Notes under the pieces: model-generated
What the model was told of the DNA's origin: nothing
Databases searched by the model: none
Seen by the model: the letters and a program-made list of their open reading frames with translations, nothing else
Shown here: positions 18,533-27,306 of the stretch, one piece after another
Numbering within the stretch: position 1 is the stretch's first letter
Layout of the letters: every line of letters begins with the position of its first letter
Translations under genes and position numbers: made by a program
NCBI GenBank assembly: GCA_021838445.1
Contig: JAKCDU010000039.1
Span: 1 to 35,494, forward strand
Length of the DNA: 35,494 nucleotides
Source: Actinomycetes bacterium
GTDB taxonomy: Bacteria > Actinomycetota > Acidimicrobiia > Acidimicrobiales > Palsa-688
Direction: 5' to 3'

Positions 18533-19243
18533 GCGCAGCATGTGAACGGCCCGCAGGCGCCGCTCGAGGTGGGCCTCGAGGGCGACCGTGGCCAGGTGGG
18601 CCGTGGCGAACACCGCCGGCCCGGGAGGTTCGCTCAACGCCGAGCCCAGGCGTCCCCCGAGGATCCGCCGCACCAGGTCGACGGTGGCCGTTTCGACCGA
18701 CGCGCCGCGGCGGTGCTCCCGGCAGAGCACCCCGCCCTCGGTCGGGTCGAAGCTGACGGTGTCGGGGGTGCCGCACACGACGCACCCGTCGAGCACGGGG
18801 GCGACCCCCTCGAGGGCGAGCAGCTTCCAGTAGAAGGCCCCGACCAGCAGTTGGGGCCGCTCGGGCGCCTCGGCCAGGGCCCGGAGGGCGCCGGTCAGCA
18901 TCTTGAACAGGGCCGGGTTGGGCTCGCCCTCCTGGGCGACCTGGTCGACGGCTTCGACCAGGGCCAGGGCGTCGGTCATGCGGTCGAGGTCCTCGCGCAG
19001 GACCCGGTGGGGATCGACGGTCTCGGCCTGGTTGATCACGTCGAGGTTGCGGCCCTCGTGCAGGAGGAGCGACACGTGGCCCGGCGGTTCGAGCCTCCCC
19101 CCGAACCGGCTCTTGGTCTTGCGCACCCCTTTGGCCACGGCCCGTACCTTGCCCCGGCCGCCGGTCATGAGCACGATGATGCGGTCGGCCTCCCCGAGCT
19201 TGTGGGTCCGCAGCACCACCGCCTCCTCCCGGTAGAGCGTCAC
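18524..19243 (-). CDS. recO: DNA repair protein RecO
   Basis: A 239-aa RecO, which anneals ssDNA and, with RecR and RecF, loads RecA onto SSB-coated gaps. The N-terminal OB fold begins VTLYREEAVVLRTHKLGEAD, with GRGKVRAVAKGVRKTKSRFG typical of the family. The C-terminal half has a zinc motif CVVCG...GGVLCREH. The open frame extends upstream into uppS, but GTG 19243 is the start giving a normal N-terminus, 19 bp after the uppS stop. Length is as usual (about 240). Confidence 0.93.
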   Translation of the reverse strand: MTLYREEAVVLRTHKLGEADRIIVLMTGGRGKVRAVAKGVRKTKSRFGGRLEPPGHVSLLLHEGRNLDVINQAETVDPHRVLREDLDRMTDALALVEAVDQVAQEGEPNPALFKMLTGALRALAEAPERPQLLVGAFYWKLLALEGVAPVLDGCVVCGTPDTVSFDPTEGGVLCREHRRGASVETATVDLVRRILGGRLGSALSEPPGPAVFATAHLATVALEAHLERRLRAVHMLREG

Positions 19244-19262
19244 CGCCGGGGACGCCGAGCCA

Positions 19263-20015
19263 TCAGGGGATCCCGTCGTCGCGCACGCCGGGGGTGTTGC
19301 CGTAGCGGCGGTCGCGGGCCTGGAACTCCCGGACGGCCTCGAAGAGGTGCTCCCGGCGGAAGTCCGGCCAGAGGACGTCGGTGAAGACCAGCTCGCTGTA
19401 GGCCAGCTCCCACAGCAGGAAGTTGGAGATTCGGAACTCACCCGAGGTGCGGATGACCAGGTCGGGATCGGGGAGCTCAGGGGCGTAGAGGTGCTGGCGG
19501 ATGGTGCGCTCGTCGATGCGGCGGGCCGCCACCCCCGATTCGACGATGGCTCTCACGGCGTCGACCAGCTCGGCTCGCCCCCCGTAGTTGAAGGCCACGG
19601 TGAGGGTCATCGCCCGGTTGGCCGCGGTGAGGGCGGCCGCCTCGTCCATGCGGCGCACCACCCACCGGGGCACCCTCCAGTCACGCCGGCCCATGAAGCG
19701 GATGCGCACCCCCATGCGGTGCAGCTCGTCGCGCCGGCGGGTCAGCAGCTGGTCGGCGATCACGTTGAGCAGGAAGCGCACTTCCTCGTGGGGACGCCGC
19801 CAGTTCTCGGTGGAGAAGGCGTAGACGGTGAAATAGGGGATGCCCAGCTCGAGCGCGCCGCAGGCGGCGTCGAACAGCGCCTCCTCGCCGGCCCGGTGGC
19901 CCTCGGTGCGGGGCAGTCCCTGCTTGGTCGCCCAGCGGCCGTTGCCATCCATCACGCAGGCCACGTGGCGGGGTATGCGGTTGGGGTCGAGGCCGTCCAA
20001 GTCCACCATCGGCAC
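19263..20015 (-). CDS. uppS: Isoprenyl (undecaprenyl) diphosphate synthase
   Basis: A 250-aa cis-prenyltransferase making the C55 or similar polyprenyl diphosphate carrier for cell-wall synthesis. Catalytic D23 lies in CVMDGNGRW, followed by GHRAGEEAL, YAFSTENWRRP and the C-terminal DLVIRTSGE...SNFLLWELAYSE. The product chain length cannot be told from sequence. The start is GTG 20015 or ATG two codons later; a GAGGTGG tract lies upstream. It sits between an LLM gene and recO on the same strand, 12 and 19 bp apart, so it is probably part of one transcript. Confidence 0.95.
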   Translation of the reverse strand: MPMVDLDGLDPNRIPRHVACVMDGNGRWATKQGLPRTEGHRAGEEALFDAACGALELGIPYFTVYAFSTENWRRPHEEVRFLLNVIADQLLTRRRDELHRMGVRIRFMGRRDWRVPRWVVRRMDEAAALTAANRAMTLTVAFNYGGRAELVDAVRAIVESGVAARRIDERTIRQHLYAPELPDPDLVIRTSGEFRISNFLLWELAYSELVFTDVLWPDFRREHLFEAVREFQARDRRYGNTPGVRDDGIP

Positions 20016-20027
20016 GGTAGCGCCACC

Positions 20028-20954
20028 TCAGCTCAGGAGGGGAACCACCTCCCGGGCGATGAGCCGGATGTGATCGAGATCGGACAGGTCCAGGACCTGC
20101 AGGTAGGCCGTGGAGGCTCCCGCCGCCGCCCACTCCCCCAGCCGTTGGGCCACCCGGTCGGGCGTGCCGCACGCCCCGTTGGTCTCGAGCTCGTCCACCT
20201 CGCGGCCGATGGCCGCCGCCCGGCGGGCCACCTCGGCGTCGTCGGACCCGCAGCAGACCACCACCGCCGACGAGAAACGCATCGACGCCGGGTCCCGGCC
20301 GGCGTCCGCGCAGGCCTGGCGGACCCGCTCGAACTGCGCAGCGGCGCCGGCCGGGGCGAGGAACGGGCTGTTGAACTCGTCGGCGAAGCGAGCCGCCAGG
20401 CGGGGGGTCCGCCGGGCTCCGGCGCCGCCCACGATGACCGGGGGGTGGGGCTTCTGCCAGGGCTTGGGCAGCCCGGGACTGTCAGCTACCTGGTAGTGCC
20501 GTCCCTCGAAGGAGAAGGTCGGGTCGTCACCCCACAGGCCGGTGATCACCGTCAGCTGCTCCTCGAGGCGCTCGAAGCGCTCCCCGGTGGGAGGGAACGG
20601 GATGCCGTAGGCGCGGTGCTCGTCGGCGAACCAGCCGGCCCCCAGGCCCAGCTCGACCCGACCCCCGCTCATGGCGTCGACCTGGGCCACGGCCACGGCG
20701 AGAGGCCCGGGAAGGCGGAAGGTGGCGGAGGTGACGAGGGTGCCGAGGCGGATGGTCCGGGTGTCGCGGGCCAGTCCGGCCAGCGTGATCCAGGCGTCGG
20801 TGGGACCGGGGAGCCCGTCCACGTCGCTCATCTTCAGGTAGTGGTCGGACCGGAAGAAGGCGTCGTAGCCCTCCTCCTCGGCGCAGCGGGCCACGGCCAG
20901 GAGCTGGTCGTAGGAAGCGCCCTGCTGCGGCTCGGTGAAGATGCGGAGTTTCAT
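20028..20954 (-). CDS. LLM-class F420-dependent type oxidoreductase
   Basis: A 308-aa luciferase-like TIM-barrel oxidoreductase, a second paralogue in this window. Features: CAEEEGYDAFFRSDHYLKM, TRTIRLGTLVTSATFRLPG, DAMSGGRVELGLGAGWFADEH and PPVIVGGAGARRTPRLAARF. Members with GxGAGWxxxEH are typical of F420-dependent enzymes in Actinobacteria; the substrate is unknown. ATG 20954 is divergent from dinG with 41 bp between starts. A CATCAT box lies 6 nt upstream of the start. uppS follows 12 bp downstream, so this gene may lead the uppS-recO transcript. Confidence 0.88.
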   Translation of the reverse strand: MKLRIFTEPQQGASYDQLLAVARCAEEEGYDAFFRSDHYLKMSDVDGLPGPTDAWITLAGLARDTRTIRLGTLVTSATFRLPGPLAVAVAQVDAMSGGRVELGLGAGWFADEHRAYGIPFPPTGERFERLEEQLTVITGLWGDDPTFSFEGRHYQVADSPGLPKPWQKPHPPVIVGGAGARRTPRLAARFADEFNSPFLAPAGAAAQFERVRQACADAGRDPASMRFSSAVVVCCGSDDAEVARRAAAIGREVDELETNGACGTPDRVAQRLGEWAAAGASTAYLQVLDLSDLDHIRLIAREVVPLLS

Positions 20955-20995
20955 GGACCCATGATGGCCGTTGGGGGAACGTAGCCTCGAAGGCC

Positions 20996-22957
20996 GTGCC
21001 CGACCCCGTGATCGATCTGGCCCTGTCGAGGGCCACCGGGGCGCTGCCCACCTCCGAGGAACGCCCCAACCAGAGGGCCATGGCCCAGGCTGTGGCGGCC
21101 GCCATCGACGAGCGCCACCACCTGATCGTCCAGGCCGGGACCGGTACCGGCAAGTCGCTGGCCTACCTCGTCCCGGTGCTGGCCCGCGGCGCCCGGGTGG
21201 TGGTGTCCACCGCCACCAAGGCTCTCCAGGACCAGCTGGCGACGCGCGACCTGCCCCGGCTGCGCGAGTCGCTCGGGCTGCCTTTCGAGTTCGCCGTGCT
21301 CAAGGGCCGGTCGAACTATGTCTGCCTGCAGCGGGTCTCCGAACTGGGTGCCGGGGGTGACCAGCTGCTCCTCGACGATCCCGGCTCGGCCGACCTCGGT
21401 CCGCTCGGCCGGGAAGTCCGCCGCCTGGCCCGCTGGGCCGAGGAGGGCACCGAGACGGGGGACCGGGCCGAGCTCGACTTCGAACCGCGCGACCAGGCCT
21501 GGGCCCAGGTCAGCGTGTCCGCCCGTGACTGTCCCGGGGCGAGCCGCTGTCCGGCCGGGGAACGCTGCTACGCCGAGAAGGCCCGCGGCCGGGCCGCCCT
21601 GGCCGACGTCATCGTGGTCAACACCCATCTCTACTCGGCCGCCCTGGCCATCGGCGGCGACTTCCTCCCCGAGCATGACGTGGTCGTCTTCGACGAGGCC
21701 CACGAGTTGGAGGACATCGCGTCGTCAGCTTTCGGCTTCGAGATCACCTCCGGACGCTTCGCCGCCCTCGGCCGGGGCAGCCGGGCCCTCCTGGCCGATC
21801 CCGCCCCGGCCCAGTCGGTGGAGGAGGGAGCCGCCGTATTCACCGAGACGGCCAAAGCCCACCTCGGGCGCCCCCTGCCCCGGCCGCTGCCCGGCGACGA
21901 CATCGACCGCTTGGTCATGCTGCGCCAGCGCCTGGCCCGTCTGGGGGCCGAGCTGCGCCGCTCCGGGGACCGCGGCGGCGAACACGGCCGCCTGCTGCGG
22001 CTGCAGCAGGCCCTCGGCCACCTGCAGCGCGACATGGACCAGCTCGTCGAGCTCGGGGGCGACGACGTGGCTTGGGTCGAGGGCAGCGACTGGAACCCGG
22101 CGCTCAGGGTGGCGCCGGTGGACGTCGGGGCGTCGTTGCGGGCCCGGCTGTGGTCCCCCAAGGGGGGCTACGAGGCCCCGGAGGGGCCCACCGCCATCCT
22201 GACCAGCGCCACCATCCCACCCCGCCTCGGGCAGCGCCTGGGTCTACCTGACGGGTCCTACGACCAGCTCGACGTGGGCAGCCCCTACGCCTACGACGAG
22301 CAGGCGCTGCTCTACTGCCCGCTGCACCTGCCCGACCCCCGCCACGAGGATTTCGAGACGGCCATGCACGAGGAGCTGGTGGCGCTCATCGAGGCCGCCG
22401 GGGGCCGGACCCTGGCCCTGTTCACCAGTTGGCGGGCCATGCGGGCCGCCGCCGAGGAGGTCAAGAAGCGGGTCGGCTTCGAGGTCATGACCCAGTCCGA
22501 CCTGCCCAAACCGGCTCTGGTCGCCCGCTTCAGTCGGGAGGAGACGTCGTGCCTTTTCGCCACCATGGGCTTCTGGCAGGGCGTGGACGTGCCGGGCTCG
22601 GCCCTGTCGCTGGTCACCATCGACCGGCTGCCCTTCCCCCGCCCCGACGACCCGCTCCTCCAAGCCCGCCGGGAGAAAGCCGGCCCGGGCGCCTTCGAGT
22701 TGATCGACATCCCCCGGGCGGCGGCGCTGCTGGCCCAGGGCTGCGGACGCCTCATCCGCTCGAGCAGCGACCGCGGGGTGGTGGCCGTGTTCGACCGGCG
22801 CCTGGCCAAGGCGCGCTACCGCTGGACCTTGGTCAACGCCCTGCCCCCCATGCGCCGCACCCGGCACCGCTCCGACGTGGCAGACTTCCTCGCCGCGGCC
22901 CGTCTAGGACCCGAGGCCGAACCCGGTAGTCAGGCCCCGGTAGCTAGGCCCCGGTAG
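20996..22957 (+). CDS. DinG/XPD-family ATP-dependent DNA helicase
   Basis: A 653-aa superfamily 2 helicase of the Fe-S DinG/XPD type, a 5'-3' unwinding enzyme of repair and R-loop or G4 processing. It has a Q-motif (RPNQRAMAQAV), Walker A AGTGTGKS at 47-54, the Fe-S cysteines (NYVCLQR then DCPGASRCPAGERC), DEAH in VVVFDEAHELEDI, and C-terminal motifs FATMGFWQGVDVPG and QGCGRLIRSSSDRGVVAVFD. GTG 20996 has TAGCCT 8 nt upstream (leaderless type). The last codons and the TAG stop lie inside a 14-bp tandem repeat. No exonuclease domain is fused, unlike Firmicute DinG. Confidence 0.93.
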   Translation: MPDPVIDLALSRATGALPTSEERPNQRAMAQAVAAAIDERHHLIVQAGTGTGKSLAYLVPVLARGARVVVSTATKALQDQLATRDLPRLRESLGLPFEFAVLKGRSNYVCLQRVSELGAGGDQLLLDDPGSADLGPLGREVRRLARWAEEGTETGDRAELDFEPRDQAWAQVSVSARDCPGASRCPAGERCYAEKARGRAALADVIVVNTHLYSAALAIGGDFLPEHDVVVFDEAHELEDIASSAFGFEITSGRFAALGRGSRALLADPAPAQSVEEGAAVFTETAKAHLGRPLPRPLPGDDIDRLVMLRQRLARLGAELRRSGDRGGEHGRLLRLQQALGHLQRDMDQLVELGGDDVAWVEGSDWNPALRVAPVDVGASLRARLWSPKGGYEAPEGPTAILTSATIPPRLGQRLGLPDGSYDQLDVGSPYAYDEQALLYCPLHLPDPRHEDFETAMHEELVALIEAAGGRTLALFTSWRAMRAAAEEVKKRVGFEVMTQSDLPKPALVARFSREETSCLFATMGFWQGVDVPGSALSLVTIDRLPFPRPDDPLLQARREKAGPGAFELIDIPRAAALLAQGCGRLIRSSSDRGVVAVFDRRLAKARYRWTLVNALPPMRRTRHRSDVADFLAAARLGPEAEPGSQAPVARPR

Positions 22958-22983
22958 CTGGGCCCCGGTAGCTGGGCCCCGGG
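22932..22983. repeat. 14-bp tandem repeat across the helicase gene stop
   Basis: Units (A/G)GGCCCCGGTAGCT at 22932-22945, 22946-22959 and 22960-22973, plus a partial fourth. Because 14 is not a multiple of three, each unit shifts frame. The TAG stop of the helicase gene (22955-22957) comes from GGTAGC of the second unit. The repeat fills the gap between converging dinG and era. Confidence 0.85.
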
Positions 22984-23005
22984 TTGCCGACCCTGCGGGT
23001 GGCGC

Positions 23006-23845
23006 TCAGAAGCCGAGGCGCTCCAGGGCCTTGGGCCGGCTCTGCCAGTTCCGGTCGACTTTGACGAACAGATCGATGTAGGCCCCGGGCGGCAGCTGCT
23101 GGCGTACCGCGATACCGACCTGCTTGAGCACCTCGCCGCCGCGGCCGATGACGATGCCCTTCTGCGAGTCTCGCTCCACGAGGATCTCACAGCGGATGCG
23201 CGGCCACTCCCATTCGGTGACCCGGCAGGCGATGGAGTGGGGTACCTCGTCGTGGGTCACCGCCAAAAGCTGCTCCCGCACCAGCTCGGCCACCCAGAAG
23301 GCCTCGGGCACGTCGGTGACCATGTCGTCGGGGTAGAGCAGGGGCCCTTCGGGCAGACGGCCGGCGATGGCCTCGACGAGCTCGCCCACCCCCTCCCCGG
23401 TGCGGGCCGACACCGGGTAGAAGTCCAGGAAGTCCGAGACCTCGGCGGCCGCCCGGAGCTGGTCGAGCACCTGGCGTCGGCCGACGGCATCGGTCTTGTT
23501 GACCACGAGAATGGTCTCGGCGGGCACCAGGCCGGCGACGAAACGATCGCCCCGGCCCACCGCCGCGGTGGCGTCGATCACGAACAGGATCAGGTCCACC
23601 CCACCGAGGGCGTCGGTGGCGGCCTCGTTGAGACGCGACCCGAGGAGGGTGCGCGGCTTGTGGATCCCCGGCGTGTCCACGAACACGACCTGGACGTCGG
23701 GCCGGGTCAGGACCCCCCGCACCTGGTTGCGGGTCGTCTGGGCCACCGGGGAGGTGATCGAGACCTTCTGGCCTAGGATCCGGTTGAGCAGCGTGGACTT
23801 GCCCACGTTGGGGCGCCCGACCAAGGTGGCGAAGCCCGACCTCAA
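23006..23845 (-). CDS. era: GTPase Era
   Basis: A 279-aa Era GTPase that binds the 3' end of 16S rRNA during 30S maturation. G motifs: GRPNVGKS (10-17), TTRNQ, DTPG, NKTD and SAR; the C-terminal KH domain has GIVIGRGGEVLKQVG. The open frame extends upstream, but TTG 23845 is chosen because it overlaps the CNNM gene stop as TTGA and gives the usual short N-terminus (LRSGFATLVGRPNVGKS). It is the distal gene of phoH-ybeY-CNNM-era. Confidence 0.95.
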   Translation of the reverse strand: MRSGFATLVGRPNVGKSTLLNRILGQKVSITSPVAQTTRNQVRGVLTRPDVQVVFVDTPGIHKPRTLLGSRLNEAATDALGGVDLILFVIDATAAVGRGDRFVAGLVPAETILVVNKTDAVGRRQVLDQLRAAAEVSDFLDFYPVSARTGEGVGELVEAIAGRLPEGPLLYPDDMVTDVPEAFWVAELVREQLLAVTHDEVPHSIACRVTEWEWPRIRCEILVERDSQKGIVIGRGGEVLKQVGIAVRQQLPPGAYIDLFVKVDRNWQSRPKALERLGF

Positions 23846-25164
23846 GAGCCGGCCTGCTCGGCCGGCCGGTCCAGGCGGTCGGCCGGCACCGAGATGCGGA
23901 CCCGGCCGATGCGCCGGCCCTGCACCCGCTCGGCGGTCAAGCGGTAACCGTGGACCTCGCCGCACTCGCCCTCGTTCGGCACGTGGCCGAGCAGTGAGTA
24001 CAGCAGGCCGCCGACGGTGTCCCAGTCGTCGCCTTCGGGCAACTCCACCTGGCCGGCGCCGTCGAGCAGTTCGTTGACCTCGTCGACGGGCATGCGGGCG
24101 TTCACCACGATGGTGCCGTCGCTGAGGTGCTCGGTGGGGGTCTCCTCGACGTCGTACTCGTCGGTGATCTCCCCCACCAGCTCCTCGAGCAGGTCCTCGA
24201 GGGTCACCAGCCCGGCGGTACCACCGAACTCGTCCACCACGACGGCCATGTGGAACTTCCCGGCCTGCATCTCCCGCATCAGCTCGGACACCTTCTTGCT
24301 CTCGGGGGTGAACTGGGCGTCGCGCATCACCTCGGACACCTGACTGTCACCCCGGCCCTCGCGCTCGGCGCGCATCAGGTCCTTCACGTAGACGATACCG
24401 GCGATGTCGTCGATGCCCTGGGAGAACACCGGGATGCGGGAGTAGCCGGCGGGAATGACGATGTCGATCACGTCGGTGATGCGGGCGTAGGACTCCACCG
24501 CCACCATGTCGGGCCGCGGCACCATCACCTCCCGCACGACGGTGTCGCCGAAGTCGATGATGGAGTGGATCAAGGTCCGCTCCTCATGTTCGACGACCCC
24601 TTCCTCGGCGGCTTCGTCGGCGATGGCCCGGAGCATCTCGTCGCTGGTGTAGGGACCGGACTTGATCCCCTTTCCCGGCAGCAGGGCGTTGGTCACCCCG
24701 ATCAGGGCCCGGGTGATCCAGCCCAGGGGGCGGAACGCCACGAGCAGGCGGATCACCGGCGAGGCCAGGAGGGCGGCCCGGTCGGAGTGCTGGACGGCCC
24801 AGGTCTTGGGAGCCAGTTCGGCCACCACGAAGATGACCACCACCTCGAAGGCGGTGGCGATGAGCACCCCCACACCTCCGAAGGCGTGCTCGGCCAGCAC
24901 CCCGACGAGGGTGGCGGCGACCAGGGTGCACAGCTCCAGGGCGAAGAGGATCACCGGCAGGACCCGGTCGATGCGCTCCACCAGTCGCAGGAGGGTGCGG
25001 GCCCGGCGGTGTTCCTCCTCCACCAGCGTCATGGCCTTGACCTTGCTGATGCGGGTGATCGCCGTCTCCGACATGGCGAGGAAACCGGTGATTCCGATCA
25101 GCACCACCACCACGGCGAGCAGGACGATGTCGTTGCCGGTGAAATGGTGGCTGGCCCCGATCAC
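23842..25164 (-). CDS. CNNM/CorC-type membrane protein with CBS pair
   Basis: A 440-aa hemolysin-family (CNNM, CorB/CorC-like) protein. The N-terminal transmembrane domain has three to four helices (IVLLAVVVVLIGITGFLAMS, VLPVILFALELCTLVAATLV, LIATAFEVVVIFVVAELAPK). Two CBS domains follow (VREVMVPRPDMVAVE and VSEVMRDAQFTPESKK...MAVVVDEFGGTAGLVTLEDL), then a C-terminal CorC_HlyC domain. Relatives export Mg2+ or act in divalent-metal homeostasis. GTG 25164 overlaps the ybeY stop as GTGA and its own stop overlaps era as TTGA, so it is translationally coupled on both sides. Association with ybeY and era is conserved in Actinobacteria. Confidence 0.93.
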   Translation of the reverse strand: MIGASHHFTGNDIVLLAVVVVLIGITGFLAMSETAITRISKVKAMTLVEEEHRRARTLLRLVERIDRVLPVILFALELCTLVAATLVGVLAEHAFGGVGVLIATAFEVVVIFVVAELAPKTWAVQHSDRAALLASPVIRLLVAFRPLGWITRALIGVTNALLPGKGIKSGPYTSDEMLRAIADEAAEEGVVEHEERTLIHSIIDFGDTVVREVMVPRPDMVAVESYARITDVIDIVIPAGYSRIPVFSQGIDDIAGIVYVKDLMRAEREGRGDSQVSEVMRDAQFTPESKKVSELMREMQAGKFHMAVVVDEFGGTAGLVTLEDLLEELVGEITDEYDVEETPTEHLSDGTIVVNARMPVDEVNELLDGAGQVELPEGDDWDTVGGLLYSLLGHVPNEGECGEVHGYRLTAERVQGRRIGRVRISVPADRLDRPAEQAGS

Positions 25165-25811
25165 GGACCGGTCCCGTCCTCGGCGACGTCGGGGGGCTCG
25201 ACCCCGCCAGGGGGCTCAGCAGCGGCGGTCGGCGGGGTGCCGGGCGGCGCCGCGGGGGCGGCGGGCGCGGCGCGGTCATCGGACGCCGCCCTGGGGTAGG
25301 CCGAGCCCGGTACCGACCCGTGATGGCGTCCGAGCAGCTCCCGCTCCTTGGCCTCCATGATCTCGGCCTCCTCGGGGTCCTCGTGATCGAGGCCGAGAAG
25401 GTGGAGCAGCCCGTGGACCAGTAGGAGGGCCAGCTCGTCGTCGAAGGTGCCGGCGTGTTCCGGGGCGTTGCGGTGGGCCACCGCCGGGCAGATCACCACG
25501 TCGCCGAGGAGGGTCGGAAGGTCGTCGGGGGTCGGACTGAACCCGGGCCCCGTCCCCCCCGAGTCGGGGCTGCGACCTCCCTCCACCGGCTCCTCGTCGA
25601 TGGGGAAGGCCAAGACGTCGGTCGGGCCCTCCTTGCCGAGGAAGCGCGAGTTGAGATCGGCGATGGTCGCCTCGTCGACGTACAGGACCGAGACCTCGGT
25701 CGGGCCCCGGACGCCCTCGTCGGCCAGGACGGCCTCGGCCAGCCTGATCCAGCGCATGGTGTCGACCGGGTGGTCCGACTGCTCGTCAGCCGCAAAGACA
25801 GACGGTGGCAC
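25161..25811 (-). CDS. ybeY: Endoribonuclease YbeY
   Basis: A 216-aa YbeY, a zinc metalloribonuclease involved in 16S rRNA 3' processing and 70S quality control. Zinc ligands H133, H137 and H143 form the HGLLHLLGLDH signature. Upstream FLGKEGPTDVLAFPID is also typical. An unusual Pro/Ala/Gly-rich tail of about 50 residues follows the core (AAPAAPAAPPGTPPTAAAEP), making it longer than usual (about 150-160). The start is GTG 25811, 16 bp after the phoH stop; the Shine-Dalgarno is weak, and a later in-frame start is possible. Confidence 0.93.
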   Translation of the reverse strand: MPPSVFAADEQSDHPVDTMRWIRLAEAVLADEGVRGPTEVSVLYVDEATIADLNSRFLGKEGPTDVLAFPIDEEPVEGGRSPDSGGTGPGFSPTPDDLPTLLGDVVICPAVAHRNAPEHAGTFDDELALLLVHGLLHLLGLDHEDPEEAEIMEAKERELLGRHHGSVPGSAYPRAASDDRAAPAAPAAPPGTPPTAAAEPPGGVEPPDVAEDGTGP

Positions 25812-25827
25812 CTTCGTCGCGGCTCCC

Positions 25828-26865
25828 TCAGGCTCCGGGTCCGAAGCCGTCCGGTTCGCCTCCGGACGGCGCCCGCTCAGCAGGCTCGGCCCTGCTCCCG
25901 GCCCGACCCGTGCGCAGGGCCTCGGCGGCCTCGTAGGCGCCGACGATGTCCGAAACGATCCGATGGCGCACCACGTCTCGCCGGCCCAGGCTGACCCAGG
26001 CCAGACCGTCGATGCCGGCCAGCATCTGCTCCAGGCCGGTCAGGCCCGAGCGGCCCCCCGGCAGGTCGATCTGGGTGTCGTCGCCGGTCACGACCACCTT
26101 CGAGCCGAAGCCGATACGGGTGAGGAACATCTTCATCTGTTCCGGCGTGGTGTTCTGGGCCTCGTCGAGGATGATGAAGCTGTTGTTCAGGGTGCGGCCC
26201 CGCATGTAGGCGAGGGGTGCCACCTCTATGGTCCCGGTCTCGAGCAACCGGCGGGCCGCCTCGGTGCCCAGCATGTCGTAGAGGGCGTCGTAGAGGGGCC
26301 GCAGGTAGGGGTCGACCTTGGCCATCAAGTCGCCGGGCAGGAAGCCCAGGCGCTCCCCCGCCTCGACCGCCGGTCGGGTCAGGATGATGCGATCCACCTG
26401 CTTGGCCTGAAGGGTCTGCACCGCCAGGGCCACGGCCAGGTAGCTCTTGCCGGTGCCGGCCGGCCCCACCCCGAAGGTGATGATGTGGTCCCGGATGGCT
26501 TCGGCGTAGCGCTTCTGCCCGCTGGTCTTGGGCCGCACCGACCGGCCCCGCGCCGACCGCAATACCTCGGAGGTCAGCACCTCCGAGGGGCGCTCGTCGG
26601 CTCGGACCATGTCGATGGTGCGGTGTACCACCTGGGGGTCGATCTGGGCTCCCTGTTCGAGCAGCAGCCGTAACTCGTCCACCAGCCGGGCGGCGACGAC
26701 GGCGTCATCGCCGGCGATGGTGAACTCGTTTCCCCGCGCGTGGATGGACGTGCCCTCGAAGGCGCTCTCCACAGTGCGCAGATTCTCGTTGAGCGGGCCC
26801 ACGAGACGCGGCATCAGGTGGTTGGGGACGGTGACGGTGACGGTAGTGGACACGGCCGGATTCAC
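25828..26865 (-). CDS. phoH: PhoH-like ATPase
   Basis: A 345-aa PhoH-family protein: an N-terminal KH-like region (VPNHLMPRLVGPLNENLRTV), then a P-loop ATPase with Walker A GVGPAGTGKS (132-141) and Walker B ILDEAQN (to 238), plus VVTGDDTQIDLPGGRSGL. The family is linked to RNA metabolism and occurs directly upstream of ybeY in many bacteria, as here. The C-terminal 35 residues are a low-complexity tail. The start GTG 26865 lies 57 bp after the HIT gene stop on the same strand. Confidence 0.95.
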   Translation of the reverse strand: MNPAVSTTVTVTVPNHLMPRLVGPLNENLRTVESAFEGTSIHARGNEFTIAGDDAVVAARLVDELRLLLEQGAQIDPQVVHRTIDMVRADERPSEVLTSEVLRSARGRSVRPKTSGQKRYAEAIRDHIITFGVGPAGTGKSYLAVALAVQTLQAKQVDRIILTRPAVEAGERLGFLPGDLMAKVDPYLRPLYDALYDMLGTEAARRLLETGTIEVAPLAYMRGRTLNNSFIILDEAQNTTPEQMKMFLTRIGFGSKVVVTGDDTQIDLPGGRSGLTGLEQMLAGIDGLAWVSLGRRDVVRHRIVSDIVGAYEAAEALRTGRAGSRAEPAERAPSGGEPDGFGPGA

Positions 26866-26922
26866 TTCGAGGCTACCGCTTGGCCGGGCTCCGCAGGACG
26901 GACCCCGCCGCGGGGGGTCGTT

Positions 26923-27282
26923 TCAGACAATCGGGTCGACCCCCGGCGGCCAGCCCATCTGTTGGCCACCGAGCACATGCATGTGGAGATGGGGGACGCT
27001 GTTGAGGGCGTGCCCCCCGACATTGAACACCAGCCGGTAGCCGTCTTCGGCAATCCCCCGGGCCTGAGCGCCGGTCCGGGCGGTGGCAAACATCTCCGCC
27101 AGCAGGTCCCCGTCGCCGGGTTGCACGTGGGCGGCGTTGGTGATGTGGCGGCGGGGCACCACGAGGAAATGGACCGGGGCCGCCGGGTTGATATCGGAAA
27201 AAGCGTAGGTGTGCTCCGACGAGACGACCTCCTCGGAGGGGACCTCGCCGGCCACGATCTTGCAGAACAGGCAGTCGGCCAT
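26923..27282 (-). CDS. HIT-family (HINT-type) nucleotide hydrolase
   Basis: A 119-aa histidine-triad protein, HINT/PKCI branch, hydrolysing phosphoramidates such as AMP-lysine or AMP-NH2. The catalytic triad is in HLHMHVLGG near the C-terminus. C4 and C7 in MADCLFCKIVAGEVPSE are the usual N-terminal pair. ATG 27282 lies 7 nt after a TAGCTT box, so the transcript should be leaderless. It leads the phoH-ybeY-CNNM-era series and is divergent from the 190-aa gene at 27307. Confidence 0.95.
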   Translation of the reverse strand: MADCLFCKIVAGEVPSEEVVSSEHTYAFSDINPAAPVHFLVVPRRHITNAAHVQPGDGDLLAEMFATARTGAQARGIAEDGYRLVFNVGGHALNSVPHLHMHVLGGQQMGWPPGVDPIV

Positions 27283-27306
27283 CGCTACGAAGCTACCCTC
27301 ACGGCG
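27283..27306. promoter_or_regulatory. Bidirectional leaderless promoter, shared TA
   Basis: On the plus strand TACCCT (27294-27299) lies 7 nt before GTG 27307. On the minus strand TAGCTT (27295-27290) lies 7 nt before ATG 27282. The first two bases of both -10 boxes are the same TA/TA step at 27294-27295. Both boxes match TANNNT and both have exact leaderless spacing. Confidence 0.75.
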
